In this document: positions 50,793 through 60,181 of the stretch, piece by piece | How the letters are laid out: each line of letters begins with the position of its first letter | How positions within the stretch are numbered: position 1 is the first letter of the stretch | Origin: Quatrionicoccus australiensis | Lineage (GTDB): Bacteria > Pseudomonadota > Gammaproteobacteria > Burkholderiales > Rhodocyclaceae | DNA: 64,000 nt | Direction: 5' to 3' | NCBI RefSeq assembly: GCF_020510525.1 | Contig: NZ_CP075188.1 | Coordinates: 3,720,001-3,784,000, forward strand | Program-made: the position numbers and the translations under genes | Notes under the pieces: model-generated | What the model was told of the DNA's origin: nothing | What the model saw: only the letters and a program-made list of their open reading frames with translations | The model's database searches: none

Positions 50793-52025
50793 TCAGGCGA
50801 CATGCGCCGGGCGGGCGCGGTACAGGCCGTACAGGTAATTTTCGAAAGCGCGTTTGACCTTGCCCATGTGTTCCTGCTTGTAGGGAAACAGGTCGACCGG
50901 GTCCATGGCGTGAACCACCATGGCATGATCGATCTCGAAGACCAACAGGTCGCCGTCGCCGGTTTCGGCGCAATCAACGCAAACATAGTCGAGTTGCGAG
51001 CGCTGCCAGATCGCCTTGAGCGCTTTGGCGTGGCGCCGGGCGAAAGCCGAAAAGCCGCGCATGAAGCTTTCTTCCTCGGCGCGTTTGGCGGCATCTTCAT
51101 ACATGCCGGCGTTCAGGTAGTGAATCATCCAGTGCGCCGAAATCCCCATGTGACAGGCAAACGGCTGGCCATCGATGAGCGCGATCCGGTATTTTCGGAA
51201 CACGCCGTTCGCATCGCTGTAGTCGATGAAGCGCGACAAATAAAAACTGGCAGCCGGTACTGCCTCGAGATAGCGGGCAAGGCCGGCCAGATCGTCGATG
51301 CGGGCCAGATCGCGGCCGGCGTGCGAACCGACCGGACGCAGGATGAGCGGCAAGCGGCAGTCGGCAAACACCTCGCCCAGGCTGGCTGCACCGCTGAGCA
51401 AGGCAAACAGGAAATCGCGGCTGACTGCGCGGGTCGGCGGCATGAGCAGGCCGGGAACGCCCTGCAGCAGATCGCTGGCCGCGCTGCGCTCGGTATTCGG
51501 GATATGTTCCGGCGCATTGATCACCGGCCGGGCCCAGTTGCGCAGCAGGCCGGCCAGCATTTTCAGCATGGGCCGGTTGTCGACCGCGTCGCAGATCGCT
51601 ACCAGCACGGCATCGTGCGCCGGCAACTCGGCCGGCAAGGGTAGTTCCGGCGTCGCGTAATGGCAGATCAGGTCGATGTCGCAGTCTTCAAGCAGGCAGT
51701 CGAGCGGCGTGTTTTCGGCGATATCGCCGGCCACCATCAGCAGCAGCAAACGAAACCGAGCCGGTTGCCGCAGCGCCGGCAAGAGGTAGGTCTGGCGCAT
51801 CTGCAGGGCCTGGGCCTGGATCGCCAGGCCAGTTTGGTGCTGCCCCATGGCGAAAAAAGCCGTCGCCAGGTTCATCCACAGATTGGCGTTGTCCTGTTCT
51901 TTCTCCTGCTCGCTGCCGGCCAGAGCCAGCAACGCCTGCGCAACCGGGCGCAGATCGCCGCCCGCGAGATTGAGGCGCAGAAAGGGAGCCAGGCCGCGAA
52001 AGGCGGTCGCAAATTGCTGAATCAT
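50793..52025 (-). CDS. ATP-grasp-like protein with helical N-terminal domain
   Basis: 410 aa. The first ~100 residues are helical and TPR-like (QALLALAGSEQEKEQDNANLWMNLATAFFAMGQHQTGLAIQAQALQM). The rest has ATP-grasp features: PVINAPEHIPNTERSA (pre-ATP loop region), PLILRPVGSHAGRDLARID (nucleotide-binding lysine region, here with Arg), YRIALIDGQPFACHMGIS and the late acidic site DLLVFEIDHAMVVHAMD. ATP-grasp enzymes join a carboxylate to an amine or thiol. The tight coupling to a SerC-like aminotransferase suggests a small amino-acid or peptide modification pathway. The substrate is unknown. Confidence 0.7.
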   Translation of the reverse strand: MIQQFATAFRGLAPFLRLNLAGGDLRPVAQALLALAGSEQEKEQDNANLWMNLATAFFAMGQHQTGLAIQAQALQMRQTYLLPALRQPARFRLLLLMVAGDIAENTPLDCLLEDCDIDLICHYATPELPLPAELPAHDAVLVAICDAVDNRPMLKMLAGLLRNWARPVINAPEHIPNTERSAASDLLQGVPGLLMPPTRAVSRDFLFALLSGAASLGEVFADCRLPLILRPVGSHAGRDLARIDDLAGLARYLEAVPAASFYLSRFIDYSDANGVFRKYRIALIDGQPFACHMGISAHWMIHYLNAGMYEDAAKRAEEESFMRGFSAFARRHAKALKAIWQRSQLDYVCVDCAETGDGDLLVFEIDHAMVVHAMDPVDLFPYKQEHMGKVKRAFENYLYGLYRARPAHVA

Positions 52026-52375
52026 GGTGCGGCGATATCGATGAAGTGGGTTCGCTTGAGGTCACACGCCGAGGCAATCGCCCCCGACGAGGGCGCCGAT
52101 ATTACCGTATTGCCCGGCCCGGCAGGAAAGCCGGCTGGCGAACTTTTCCGGCCCGAAACCTCACCAGGAGGAGATTCCGGCCGTCGAGCAAGCCGCTGAC
52201 GCACTGTTTTGCCACACGACCAGACAGGGAAAGCCGGCACAGCAGCAGCCTTTGCACCCGGTTTTGCTCGCGCCGGACAGCAGGAATACCCCGCCAACCT
52301 CACGCCGCCAGATCCGGCGGGAATTTACCTAAATTAACACCTGGGGCCACCTGTCCAGGCGGACGGCAGTCACAC
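52026..52375. other. 350-bp intergenic region, nothing recognised
   Basis: Between the ATP-grasp gene and the sensor kinase, both left-pointing. No convincing short gene, repeat or strong hairpin was found. It should contain the promoter of the ATP-grasp/serC operon near 52030-52150. Confidence 0.4.
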
Positions 52376-54538
52376 CTACGACTTCCGGCTCAGCCACTGC
52401 AGCAGCGTCGCATACAGGCTGTCAGGATTCACCGGCTTGCTGATGAAGTCGTTCATGCCGGCCTGCGTGCAGCGCGCCTTGTCCTCGGCGAAGGCATTGG
52501 CCGTCATCGCCAGGATGGGCAGGGAATATCCCTGTTCGCGCAGGCGCCGTGTCGCCTCCAGGCCATCCATCTGCGGCATCTGCATATCCATCAGGATCAG
52601 GGCATAGTCGTTTTCGCCAGCCATCCGCAGCGCGGCAAGCCCATCGGGCGCCGTATCCAGGACCAGGCCGACATCCTCCAGAATGATCTGGGCGACTTCG
52701 CAGTTAACCGGCTCATCTTCCGCCAGCAAGATCCGCGTCCCGGAAAACCGGGCCTTCAGTATTTCCCCGGCATCAAGCATCGAAGGTGCGGCGCCCGATG
52801 CAGGCTGGACGCCCTTGGCCAGTCTGGCCGTGAACCAGAATTTGCTGCCGATGCCCGGCCGGCTTTCCGCGCCCGCATCGCCCCCCATCAAGCGGGCCAG
52901 CTTGCGGGTAATGCTCAAGCCCAGACCGGTGCCGCCGTATTTGCGGGTAATGCTGCTGTCCGCCTGCTCAAACGTCGAGAACAGTTTGCCCAGAACATCG
53001 GCTTCAATGCCGATACCGGTGTCTTCGACTTCGAAACGCAGCAAGGCGCTGGTCGCATCTTCCTCAAGCACGCGCGAGCGCAGGGTGATGCTCCCGGCGT
53101 CGGTAAATTTCAGGGCATTGTTGGCGTAATTGAGCAAGGCCTGCTGCAAGCGGGTAGCGTCGCCGAGCAGGTTGCGGGGCAAGGCCTGGCTGTCGATTGC
53201 CATGCGGATGCCCTTGGCCTGGGCATTGCCGTTGAGCATGGTAAAGACATTGCCCAGAATGCTTTCCCCCTGGAGCGGCGCCACTTCGAGGCTGAGCTTG
53301 CCGGCTTCGATCTTTGACAATTCAAGAATGGCATTGATGACTTCAAGCAGATGCACACCGGCTGATTCGAGCTTGTCGAGACGATCCGCCTGCTCGGGCA
53401 GCAAACCGCCACGCCGCATCAAGTGGGCCATGCCGGTAATGACATTCAGGGGCGTGCGTATTTCATGGCTCATGTTGGCGAGAAAAGCGCTCTTGGCTTC
53501 GGTTGCCACTTCCGCCGCCTGCTTGGCGAGCAGCAGTTCTTCCGTACGCTTGGCGACCAGTTCTTCAAGGTGGTCCCGGTGTTGCCGCAATTCTTCCTCG
53601 ACCCGTTTCCGCTCGCTGATATCGCTGAAGATGCCGATGTAGTGGGTCACCTGGCCGCTGCCATCCTTCACCGCCGAAATCGTCAGCCACTCGGGGAAAT
53701 CCTCGCCATCGCGCCGCCGGTTGCAGATCTCGCCGCTCCAGTAGCCTTTGCCATTGATGTCGGCCCACATCGCGGCATAGAAGGCCGCATCGTGTTTGCC
53801 GGAAGAGAGTTTTTTCGGCGTATCGCCCACGATCTGTGCCGACGAATAGCCCAGAATATTGGTGAAGGCCGGGTTAATCGAGATGATCTTCTGGTTGCGG
53901 TCGGTGATCATCAGCCCTTCCGCACTGCCGGAAAATGCCTTCTCGTAGAGGAGGATGGATTCCTGTGCCTTGCTGCGTTCGAGCACGATGCCGACGATCG
54001 AGGAGCCGATTTCCAGGAGCTTGCGGTGGAAGTTGCTCGGCGAGCGGTGTTCGAAACTGGACAAGGCAAAAGTCCCGACGACCTTGCCCTGGGCGGAAAA
54101 GACAGGCGTCGACCAGCACGAACACAGGTTGAAATCGAAGGCGAACTGACGCAGATCCTGCCAGCGCGGGTCGGTAAAGGTGTTGGGCACGAACTGCGGC
54201 TCGCCGCGGAACACCGCATTGCCGCAGGAGCCGCCCCCCGGCCCCGGACGCAGGCCGTTGAGCCGGGCCACGCCCTCGGGCGGCACGCTGGGTGCGGCAT
54301 AGACGTTGAGAAACTCGTAGTTCTCGTCCATCAGCATGACGGAACCGACGGAATTGGGGAGCAGTTTCTCCTCCAGGCGACAGACCTGGTTGATCAGATC
54401 GAGCGTCTCGCCGCCCCGCGCCACCGACTCAAGAATATCCTGCTGCAGGTGCAGTATCGTTTCCTGCTCGTCGATGGACAGCGTGCTGTATTCGACAGAG
54501 GAAAGATTGATCGAGCAATTGAGCGGTGGGGTTTGCAT
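52376..54538 (-). CDS. hybrid sensor histidine kinase (GAF-PAS-HisKA-HATPase-REC)
   Basis: 720 aa, no membrane helices, so cytoplasmic. GAF domain about 40-190 ([35 protein letters not shown]), PAS/PAC about 200-320 ([36 protein letters not shown]), a coiled linker, HisKA with [14 protein letters not shown], HATPase with N box YANNALKF and G boxes [15 protein letters not shown] and GGTGLGLSI, and a receiver domain with phospho-acceptor motif [13 protein letters not shown]. No HPt domain or partner regulator lies next to it. The next gene rightwards is a diguanylate cyclase, so it may act in a c-di-GMP pathway. Confidence 0.94.
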   Translation of the reverse strand: MQTPPLNCSINLSSVEYSTLSIDEQETILHLQQDILESVARGGETLDLINQVCRLEEKLLPNSVGSVMLMDENYEFLNVYAAPSVPPEGVARLNGLRPGPGGGSCGNAVFRGEPQFVPNTFTDPRWQDLRQFAFDFNLCSCWSTPVFSAQGKVVGTFALSSFEHRSPSNFHRKLLEIGSSIVGIVLERSKAQESILLYEKAFSGSAEGLMITDRNQKIISINPAFTNILGYSSAQIVGDTPKKLSSGKHDAAFYAAMWADINGKGYWSGEICNRRRDGEDFPEWLTISAVKDGSGQVTHYIGIFSDISERKRVEEELRQHRDHLEELVAKRTEELLLAKQAAEVATEAKSAFLANMSHEIRTPLNVITGMAHLMRRGGLLPEQADRLDKLESAGVHLLEVINAILELSKIEAGKLSLEVAPLQGESILGNVFTMLNGNAQAKGIRMAIDSQALPRNLLGDATRLQQALLNYANNALKFTDAGSITLRSRVLEEDATSALLRFEVEDTGIGIEADVLGKLFSTFEQADSSITRKYGGTGLGLSITRKLARLMGGDAGAESRPGIGSKFWFTARLAKGVQPASGAAPSMLDAGEILKARFSGTRILLAEDEPVNCEVAQIILEDVGLVLDTAPDGLAALRMAGENDYALILMDMQMPQMDGLEATRRLREQGYSLPILAMTANAFAEDKARCTQAGMNDFISKPVNPDSLYATLLQWLSRKS

Positions 54539-54613
54539 TACGTCAGTCCTTTGTTTGCGACTTTATTGATTTCCTGCACAAGCTCAATGATAGACCCGGC
54601 GCCGCCCTTTGCC

Positions 54614-55765
54614 CTAGCCCGCCACCCGGTTGCGCCCGCTCTCCTTCGCCTGGTAAAGCTTCTCGTCGGCGACCGCGAGCAGCGCCTCGATACTGGCCGG
54701 TTGCCCCGGTGCGCCCGAGCTGACCGCGACGCCGAGGCTGACGGTATAGGCGGGCAGGCTCTTGTTCGGCCGTTTCTGGATTTCCTTGCGGATGCGTTCG
54801 GCGACCTGGCGCGCTTCGGCGAGGCCGGTGTCGGGCAGCAGGATGACGAATTCCTCGCCGCCGAAGCGGGCCAGCACGTCGGGGATGCGCAGCATCTCGC
54901 CGGTGCGCTGGCAGAAGTCCTTGATCACCAGATCGCCGACATGGTGGCCGTGCGTGTCGTTCACCTTCTTGAAGAAATCGATGTCGGAAGCGATCGCCGC
55001 GAGCGGCTGGCGCGAGCGCTTGCCGCGCGCCCACTCCAGTTCGGCGCGGCTGAAGAAGGCGCGCCGGTTGAGCGCGCCGGTCATCGGGTCGCGTGTCGCC
55101 ATGAATTCGAGTTCGACGCGCAGGCGCTCGTTGGCGAGCAGGATCAGGCCGATCGACAGGCCGAGCACGCCGAGCGAGAAGAAGCCGAGATAGACCTGCT
55201 GGATCAGGCTGTGGTCGAAGATGTCGTCGGTCAGGTCGACGACGGCCGGCAGCGTCGCGATGCGATACAGCGCAACGAGCAGGCCGAGCAGGAAGAAGCC
55301 GCTCAGGAAGCGGCTGCCGAAGCCCTGCGGCGGCGCGCGCCAGGCGAGGAAGGCGCCGACCGCCGAGAAGACGATGTGAGCCAGGGCCATGACGAACAGC
55401 CGGCCCTGGTAATGCTGCGAGCCGTAGGTCAGCCAGATGATGACCAGGACCAGCGCGCCGAGGATGTCGAGCGCCGGCCGCCAGTGGATGGCGCGCCCGC
55501 TGTAGCGACGCAGGCCGACGATCAGCAGCAGTTGCCCGAACAGGAACATGGCGCTGGCGACAACCACGGTGAAGAAACTCGGCAGGACGCCGCGCAGGCA
55601 GGCCAGACCGGAGCCGCAGGCGATCAGCGCGACCGCTTTCGCCCAGTCGCCGAGGCCCTCGATCTCGCCGGGAAAGCTGCGTGCCTGGACAGCGAGCACC
55701 ATGGCGCAGAGCAGGCCGAGCAGGCTGGCGACAAACAGGAAACTGCGGGGATCGATGAATTCCAT
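54614..55765 (-). CDS. diguanylate cyclase with multi-helix membrane sensor
   Basis: 383 aa. Six or seven membrane helices in the first ~215 residues (FLFVASLLGLLCAMVLAVQA, FFTVVVASAMFLFGQLLLIVGL, ILGALVLVIIWLTYG, and so on) are followed by a GGDEF domain with RDPMTGALNRRAFF and the active-site motif RFGGEEFVILLPDTG. There is no EAL domain. An Arg-x-x-Asp type product-inhibition site appears in the RIRKE/REIPDVL region but is not certain. It lies 76 bp upstream of the hybrid kinase gene on the same strand. Confidence 0.92.
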   Translation of the reverse strand: MEFIDPRSFLFVASLLGLLCAMVLAVQARSFPGEIEGLGDWAKAVALIACGSGLACLRGVLPSFFTVVVASAMFLFGQLLLIVGLRRYSGRAIHWRPALDILGALVLVIIWLTYGSQHYQGRLFVMALAHIVFSAVGAFLAWRAPPQGFGSRFLSGFFLLGLLVALYRIATLPAVVDLTDDIFDHSLIQQVYLGFFSLGVLGLSIGLILLANERLRVELEFMATRDPMTGALNRRAFFSRAELEWARGKRSRQPLAAIASDIDFFKKVNDTHGHHVGDLVIKDFCQRTGEMLRIPDVLARFGGEEFVILLPDTGLAEARQVAERIRKEIQKRPNKSLPAYTVSLGVAVSSGAPGQPASIEALLAVADEKLYQAKESGRNRVAG

Positions 55766-55829
55766 GCGGCGGTGGAGCGAGTGTTAAGGAGACGGGCAGG
55801 GAAAAACGGTTTTGTCCCGCCGCCAGCGG

Positions 55830-57143
55830 TCAACCGCCGGAAATACCCGAAAATGCCTCGCGCAGACGCTCGATGGCGGCCGGCTCGCCGCGCACCTTGA
55901 ACAAGGCACCGGCTTCGTCGGCACTTTCGCCGAGCACTTCGCAGGCAGCGTAGACGTCCTTGCGCAGTTGCTGTGCCGACCAGGGCAGGAAGAGTTCGGC
56001 CTCGACCAGGTCCTTCTGGAAGAAGGCGATGATGGCCAGGCGCAGTTGCGCAACCTCTTCCGGCCGGCGCGCGCTCATCACGATGCAGCCGGGGTAGCGC
56101 GTGCGCAGTTCGGCCTCGCACTCGGCCTGGGCGGCGGCATCGCCGACGTGGTCGATCTTGTTGAAGATGCGCAGGCGCGGCAACGCGTCGGCCTCGATTT
56201 CGGCCAACACATGGTCGGTGACTTCGAGCTGACGCTCGAAACCGGGGTCGCTGGCATCGATGACATGCAGCAGCAGGCCGGCGTCGAGGGCTTCGTCCAG
56301 CGTCGACTTGAAGGACGCGACGAGGCCGTGCGGCAGGTTCTTGATGAAACCGACGGTGTCGCTGACCAGCACGCGCGGCACACTTTCCGGATGCAGGGTG
56401 CGCACCGTGGTGTCGAGCGTCGCGAACAGCTTGTTGGCGACCAGCACCTCGCTACCGGTCAACGCCCGCATCAGGGTCGATTTGCCGGCATTGGTGTAGC
56501 CGACCAGCGCGACGCTGGCCAGGCCCTGGCGTTCGTGGCGACGAGCGCGCTGCGTCTTGCGCTCGGCTTCCATGGCGACGATTTCGAGCTGCAGCTCGGC
56601 GATGCGGTCGCGGATCTTGCGCCGGTCGAGTTCGGTATGCGATTCGCCGGCGCCGCGGCCGCCGACCCCGCTGCGCTGCCGGCCCTGCGGCCCGGCCAGC
56701 TTGGCGGCTTCGCGCAGGCGAGGCGCCATGTAGCCGAGGCGGGCGATTTCGACCTGCGCCTTGGCGGCACGCGAACGCGCGTTGTTGTGGAAGATCTCGA
56801 GGATGACCATGGTGCGGTCCATGACGCCGCAGCCGGTTTCCTTCTCCAGGTTGCGCGCCTGCGACGGCGAGATTTCATGATCGACGAGAATGGCCTCGAT
56901 CTCGCACTCGGCTTCGTGCGCCGCGTAATGCTCGATTTCCTGGCGCTTGCCGATCCCGAGATAACCCGTCGTATCAAAACTCGCCCGCTTCTGGATGAAG
57001 GTGCGCACCACGGTGTAGCCCAGCGTCTTGGCCAACTCCCGCAACTCGGCCAGCGAGGCCTCGAATTCGATGTCGCTGACGTGCGGCAACTGGACGGACG
57101 CCGCAACGGCGTAAACGGGCTTCTCTTTGACTTCGGTCTGCAT
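55830..57143 (-). CDS. hflX: HflX ribosome-associated GTPase
   Basis: 437 aa. The N-terminal HflX nucleotide-binding domain (FEASLAELRELAKTLGYTVV, YLGIGKRQEIEHYAA) contains the conserved DHEISPSQARNLEKETGCGVMDRTMVILEIF stretch. A coiled segment follows (ELDRRKIRDRIAELQLEIVAMEAERKTQRARR), then a GTPase domain with GYTNAGKSTLMRALTG (G1), SDTVGFIKNLPHGLV (G3) and FNKID (G4). HflX splits stalled or hibernating 70S ribosomes after stress. It is not next to hfq here, unlike in many proteobacteria, so another copy may exist elsewhere. Confidence 0.94.
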   Translation of the reverse strand: MQTEVKEKPVYAVAASVQLPHVSDIEFEASLAELRELAKTLGYTVVRTFIQKRASFDTTGYLGIGKRQEIEHYAAHEAECEIEAILVDHEISPSQARNLEKETGCGVMDRTMVILEIFHNNARSRAAKAQVEIARLGYMAPRLREAAKLAGPQGRQRSGVGGRGAGESHTELDRRKIRDRIAELQLEIVAMEAERKTQRARRHERQGLASVALVGYTNAGKSTLMRALTGSEVLVANKLFATLDTTVRTLHPESVPRVLVSDTVGFIKNLPHGLVASFKSTLDEALDAGLLLHVIDASDPGFERQLEVTDHVLAEIEADALPRLRIFNKIDHVGDAAAQAECEAELRTRYPGCIVMSARRPEEVAQLRLAIIAFFQKDLVEAELFLPWSAQQLRKDVYAACEVLGESADEAGALFKVRGEPAAIERLREAFSGISGG

Positions 57144-57243
57144 TCCTGGCGGGCTACTTTCTTTTTGGCGAAGGCGGATAGTAACCGGGTTCGTTGCTGG
57201 GGGTCAGGGTGGGGGTGGAAAGAGGGGGATCTGGACAAGGAAA

Positions 57244-57265
57244 AGGCACCCGCAGGTGCCTGAGT
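57244..57265 (-). terminator. terminator hairpin upstream of hflX
   Basis: AGGCACC (57244-57250) pairs with GGTGCCT (57255-57261) across a CGCA loop. On the leftward transcript the stem is followed by TTTTCCTT, so it would end transcription of the small genes at 57.4-59.2 kb before hflX. The stretch 57262-57428 to its right shows no gene. Confidence 0.65.
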
Positions 57266-57428
57266 CTGGGTCGGCTATGTGCCCTAAGCGGAACTAGCAA
57301 ATGATAGAAAGCCGACATCCAATGTTAGACATGAGAGGCGCGGGAGGCCTTAGGTCGCAAAGTGGTCTTTCGCTGGATGGCTTGGAAAGAAGTAGAGAGT
57401 GTCTTCACTAGGCTTGCCACCCAATGGC

Positions 57429-57608
57429 TTATTGCTCTGTTTCCCGCGGTCTCGTGAGGTACATCACCACTCCGGAAATAATTAGCACCGGGCCCGCTAC
57501 GTAGGTTACGTAGACGCCGATGTATGAGACCGTCGCCCAGATGCCAATGTAAACAAACAGTGTCAAAAAGAAGATTACTTGTGATTTATCGTGAAACCAT
57601 TGTTTCAT
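57429..57608 (-). CDS. 59-aa membrane protein of unknown function
   Basis: MKQWFHDKSQVIFFLTLFVY begins a protein with two predicted membrane helices (VIFFLTLFVYIGIWATVSY and VYVTYVAGPVLIISGVVMYL) and a polar C-terminal tail (TRPRETEQ). The ATG has AAGGA upstream and overlaps the stop of the interrupted gene to its right (ATGA), so the two were translationally coupled. No family is recognised. The insertion element upstream may now separate it from its native promoter. Confidence 0.65.
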   Translation of the reverse strand: MKQWFHDKSQVIFFLTLFVYIGIWATVSYIGVYVTYVAGPVLIISGVVMYLTRPRETEQ

Positions 57609-57747
57609 CGTTTGTTTTCCTTCTTATGCACGGGAACGAAGCCCTGTCCATGCGGATTGCGGGCAAATGATCTGCCGACATTGGATTTCGCCCACGCCTT
57701 GGCCTCATCGAAGGTGCCGAATTGCAAGTCGACCTGATTTCTGGGGC

Positions 57748-57755
57748 TATTTTTT
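57748..57755. repeat. left target-site duplication of the ISL3-type element
   Basis: TATTTTTT, repeated exactly at 59090-59097 on the other side of the element; 8 bp is the expected length for this family. Confidence 0.9.
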
Positions 57756-59089
57756 GGTTCATCGCGCTTTACCGGGGAATGCGGCCTTGATCTTCAGGAA
57801 GAAGTAGGCTGAGTCACGAAATCCGTAGGCCATGCGCTTGATGACCTTGATCCGATTATTGACGCCCTCGAGGATGGAGGAATTCATTGGGTAGATGGCG
57901 GAAGCGAGAATCCCACGGAGATACTTCCGTAATCGCCTAGCGAACTGGATGGCGGGAGCAAGTTGGCTTTCGATGGCAAGGCGATACCAGCGCCGCCACC
58001 GTTGTGCCCCCTCTCGGACGGACGGGGCAAACCAGATTTCCTTGAGTTCGGTTTTCAGGAGATAAACAGTTGCCAACGGTGCGTTGGCGGCAAGTAACTC
58101 CTCGAGTTTGACGGCCTGCTCCTCTTGCAGGTTATCCCGGTTGCGCAGCAGGAGCCAACGGCTGCGCTTGATCACTTTTCGAGCCGCGGGTTGCTCGCGC
58201 AGGGCGTTGGCCTGATCGACGCGAACGCGATCGACCACATCACGGCCAAAGCGCGCCACCACATGAAAGAGGTCATAGACGACTTCGGCATTGGGGCAGT
58301 GTTTGCGCACTTCCAAATCGAATGCGGTATTCATGTCCATCGCGACGGCTTCGATCTGTCGGCAAGCTTCCTCCCCGAGCAATTCAAAGAAAGGCCGAAT
58401 GGCCTCCCGACTATTGCCTTCTCCGACCCAGAGTACCCGCATGCACTGGGCGTCCATGACGACGGTGGCGTAGCGATGCCCTTTGTGCAACGCAAACTCG
58501 TCCATGACCAAGCGCCGGCTCCCCTTGGCGTTGAATTCACCGTGCAGGCGCTCCAGGCGCTGATGGTCAATGGCCTTGATCGTGTGCCAGTGAAGCCCTG
58601 TCAGTTGGGCGACATGAGCAATCGGCAGGAGTTGCGCCAGGGCTTCCACCCAGGCCCGGACCCGGTGGGTGATTCGGCTGCGCTTGTCCAGCCAGGCAAT
58701 CTGCTCCACCACCCGAGCACCACAGTGATGGCAGTCCATCCGGCGAATCGGCACATCCAACCAGACTCGACGATCAAACCAGTCGCGCTCTCTGATGCGT
58801 CGCCGATTCCGTTCGTGAACCAGAACGCAAGGGGCTTGGCAGGATCCGCAACAGGCGAGTATTTCTGGTGCTTCGGAGAGACTGATCAGCAGAGAGCCGT
58901 CGGCCTCTTCGCAACACGAATCAACAACATGCCCTTCCCAGAATTGAAGGGCCAACATAGCATTCGACATGGCAGGGGTTTGGAAGATTGACTTGTTTGG
59001 CGACGATCAATCTACCAACGCCGAACCCCTGCCTCCTATCTCCGCTTCAATCCGTCAAGCCCCGCTTCCCCGGTAAAGCGCGATGAACC
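57756..59089 (-). mobile_element. ISL3-family insertion sequence, 1,334 bp, complete
   Basis: Perfect 23-bp terminal inverted repeats (left end GGTTCATCGCGCTTTACCGG, right end its complement, ending GCGCGATGAACC) enclose one transposase gene. The transposase stop lies inside the left repeat. Exact 8-bp target duplications flank the element. The perfect ends and intact gene point to a recent insertion. The gap between the transposase start and the right repeat carries no other gene. Confidence 0.93.
57759..58970 (-). CDS. ISL3-family transposase
   Basis: 403 aa, intact. N-terminal zinc-finger-like part (CCGSCQAPCVLVHERNRRRIRERDWFDRRVWLDVPIRRMDCHHCG), helix-turn-helix-like middle (LLPIAHVAQLTGLHWHTIKAIDHQ), DDE transposase domain with LVMDEFALHKGHRYATVVMD, AVAMDMNTAFDLEVRKHCPNAEVVYDLFHVV and the late acidic site NSSILEGVNNRIKVIKRMAYGFRD. 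These are the ISL3 hallmarks. Confidence 0.95.
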   Translation of the reverse strand: MSNAMLALQFWEGHVVDSCCEEADGSLLISLSEAPEILACCGSCQAPCVLVHERNRRRIRERDWFDRRVWLDVPIRRMDCHHCGARVVEQIAWLDKRSRITHRVRAWVEALAQLLPIAHVAQLTGLHWHTIKAIDHQRLERLHGEFNAKGSRRLVMDEFALHKGHRYATVVMDAQCMRVLWVGEGNSREAIRPFFELLGEEACRQIEAVAMDMNTAFDLEVRKHCPNAEVVYDLFHVVARFGRDVVDRVRVDQANALREQPAARKVIKRSRWLLLRNRDNLQEEQAVKLEELLAANAPLATVYLLKTELKEIWFAPSVREGAQRWRRWYRLAIESQLAPAIQFARRLRKYLRGILASAIYPMNSSILEGVNNRIKVIKRMAYGFRDSAYFFLKIKAAFPGKAR

Positions 59090-59097
59090 TATTTTTT
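59090..59097. repeat. right target-site duplication of the ISL3-type element
   Basis: TATTTTTT, identical to 57748-57755. Confidence 0.9.
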
Positions 59098-59195
59098 TGA
59101 GGCCTATCTTCCAGACTATCTAGGAATTTGTCGTAGTCATCAGGTGAGCCAGCATTCCACCCGTTGGATTCACAGAAGTCTTCCCAGTCACTCAT

Positions 59196-59529
59196 CGGCT
59201 TTCCTTGAAACGGCACTCTCATTTGTAATATCTAAACAGCAGCAGAAGCAAATTGCATCCAATATGCGGGAATATCAGACAAATTGAAACGCTGATTCAG
59301 TATGGCATTGCGGGTTGTAAAGCGGATAACTACTACTATTGTACTTTCAAACAAAATAGGACAAGCCAAATCCAACCCGCTTGGCATGCGCGGCTCAACT
59401 TCGTGCCCCCTTCAAAACTCTAAGCAGAGCGGCAACGTCCGCATAAGAGCGACCGCACGAGTGGCTGCAAATGGCCGGTTCCCGCCCGAGAACGTATGCG
59501 CGTTCATAATGCAAACAACCGGTCGAGTA
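59196..59529. other. 334-bp intergenic region, no gene recognised
   Basis: Mixed composition between the interrupted gene and brnA. Rightward open frames across it run antisense into brnA and have no recognisable product. The left end should hold the promoter of the interrupted gene and the 59-aa gene. Confidence 0.4.
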
Positions 59530-59811
59530 TCAGTGATGCTGTACCCAATCACGCAAAGCAGCGTTAATCCTGGTCTGCCAGCCTTCGCCGCCGGACTTGA
59601 ACGCTTCCAGAATGTCCACGTCTATCCGCAGATTGACCTTGGCCTTGTTGCTTCCGACCGGACGGCCACGGCGCTTGAATTGACCGAGCTGCTCGGCGGT
59701 CAATGGCTGATTGTCCGGGTCGCCCAGAGCGGCGGCCGTGATTGCCGCGTCCTCGTCATCGGAAGGCAGCGCAAGGACGCGCCCTGATCTGGTTTTAATC
59801 GTTTTCAACAT
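59530..59811 (-). CDS. brnA: BrnA-like antitoxin
   Basis: 93 aa. A flexible N-terminal half is followed by RGRPVGSNKAKVNLRIDVDILEAFKSGGEGWQTRINAALRDWV, the ribbon-helix-helix DNA-binding ending of BrnA antitoxins (phage-like 'R.D.D.L..FK..G.GWQ.RIN..L'). Its start overlaps the brnT stop by 17 bp. BrnA neutralises BrnT and represses their shared promoter. Confidence 0.88.
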   Translation of the reverse strand: MLKTIKTRSGRVLALPSDDEDAAITAAALGDPDNQPLTAEQLGQFKRRGRPVGSNKAKVNLRIDVDILEAFKSGGEGWQTRINAALRDWVQHH

Positions 59812-60136
59812 AAAACATCACCTCTCGCTTGTTCGCTTTTCGCAGGCTGATGATTCGCCTCTGGCCATCGCGCTCGACATAGACGCAGCAGAACAACCTG
59901 TCATCAATCGGCGCGAGAGCAACCAGACGCGTCTCACCATATACCTTGCGCTCATCCGCCCAGACCAGAGCAGCATTCCAGTCAATCAGCCCGGCGTCAG
60001 CGAGTGAGACGCCATGCTTTGCCTTGTTGCTTGCATCCTTGTCCGGATCAAATGTATTCACTTGATTTATTGTAGAGGCAGAAATTCGGCTGGGCAATTC
60101 TTTTTTGTCTCTACAAAAAACCCATGGCATGAGCAA
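59795..60136 (-). CDS. brnT: BrnT-like ribonuclease toxin
   Basis: Core of about 88 aa: FDPDKDASNKAKHGVSLADA, W-x-ADERKVYGETRLVALAPI, LFCCVYVERDGQRRIISLRKANKREV, the typical BrnT fold (RelE-like) with the HGV, YGE-R and RIIS-R-A motifs. The longest frame starts at 60136, but residues before about 26 are atypical; a GTG at 60061 just before NTFDPDKD is a plausible true start. It is followed by its antitoxin, toxin first, as usual for brnTA. Confidence 0.88.
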   Translation of the reverse strand: MLMPWVFCRDKKELPSRISASTINQVNTFDPDKDASNKAKHGVSLADAGLIDWNAALVWADERKVYGETRLVALAPIDDRLFCCVYVERDGQRRIISLRKANKREVMFYVEND

Positions 60137-60181
60137 TTTGCTTTGAACTGGAGACGGAGCAAGCGATGTTCATCAAGCCCC

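Larger units (their letters stand above)
57605..59195 (-). pseudogene. small gene split by the ISL3-type element (reconstructs to 82 aa)
   Basis: The 5' part (59195 to 59098) starts MSDWEDFCESNGWNAGSPDD after AAGGAAAGCCG. The 3' part (57747 to 57605) reads ...QVDLQFGTFDEAKAWAKSNV... and ends KKENKR. Removing the element and one copy of the 8-bp target duplication joins them in frame as ...DRPQKNSPRNQVDL..., an 82-aa soluble protein (83 codons with stop). An upstream in-frame ATG at 59222 would add nine residues. The 'FGTFDEAKAWAKSNVG' part hints at a short alpha/beta domain. The function is unknown. Confidence 0.75.

Noticed and set aside
59302..59787. 161-codon rightward frame over brnA
   Set aside because: Antisense to a well-supported antitoxin gene; no motif.
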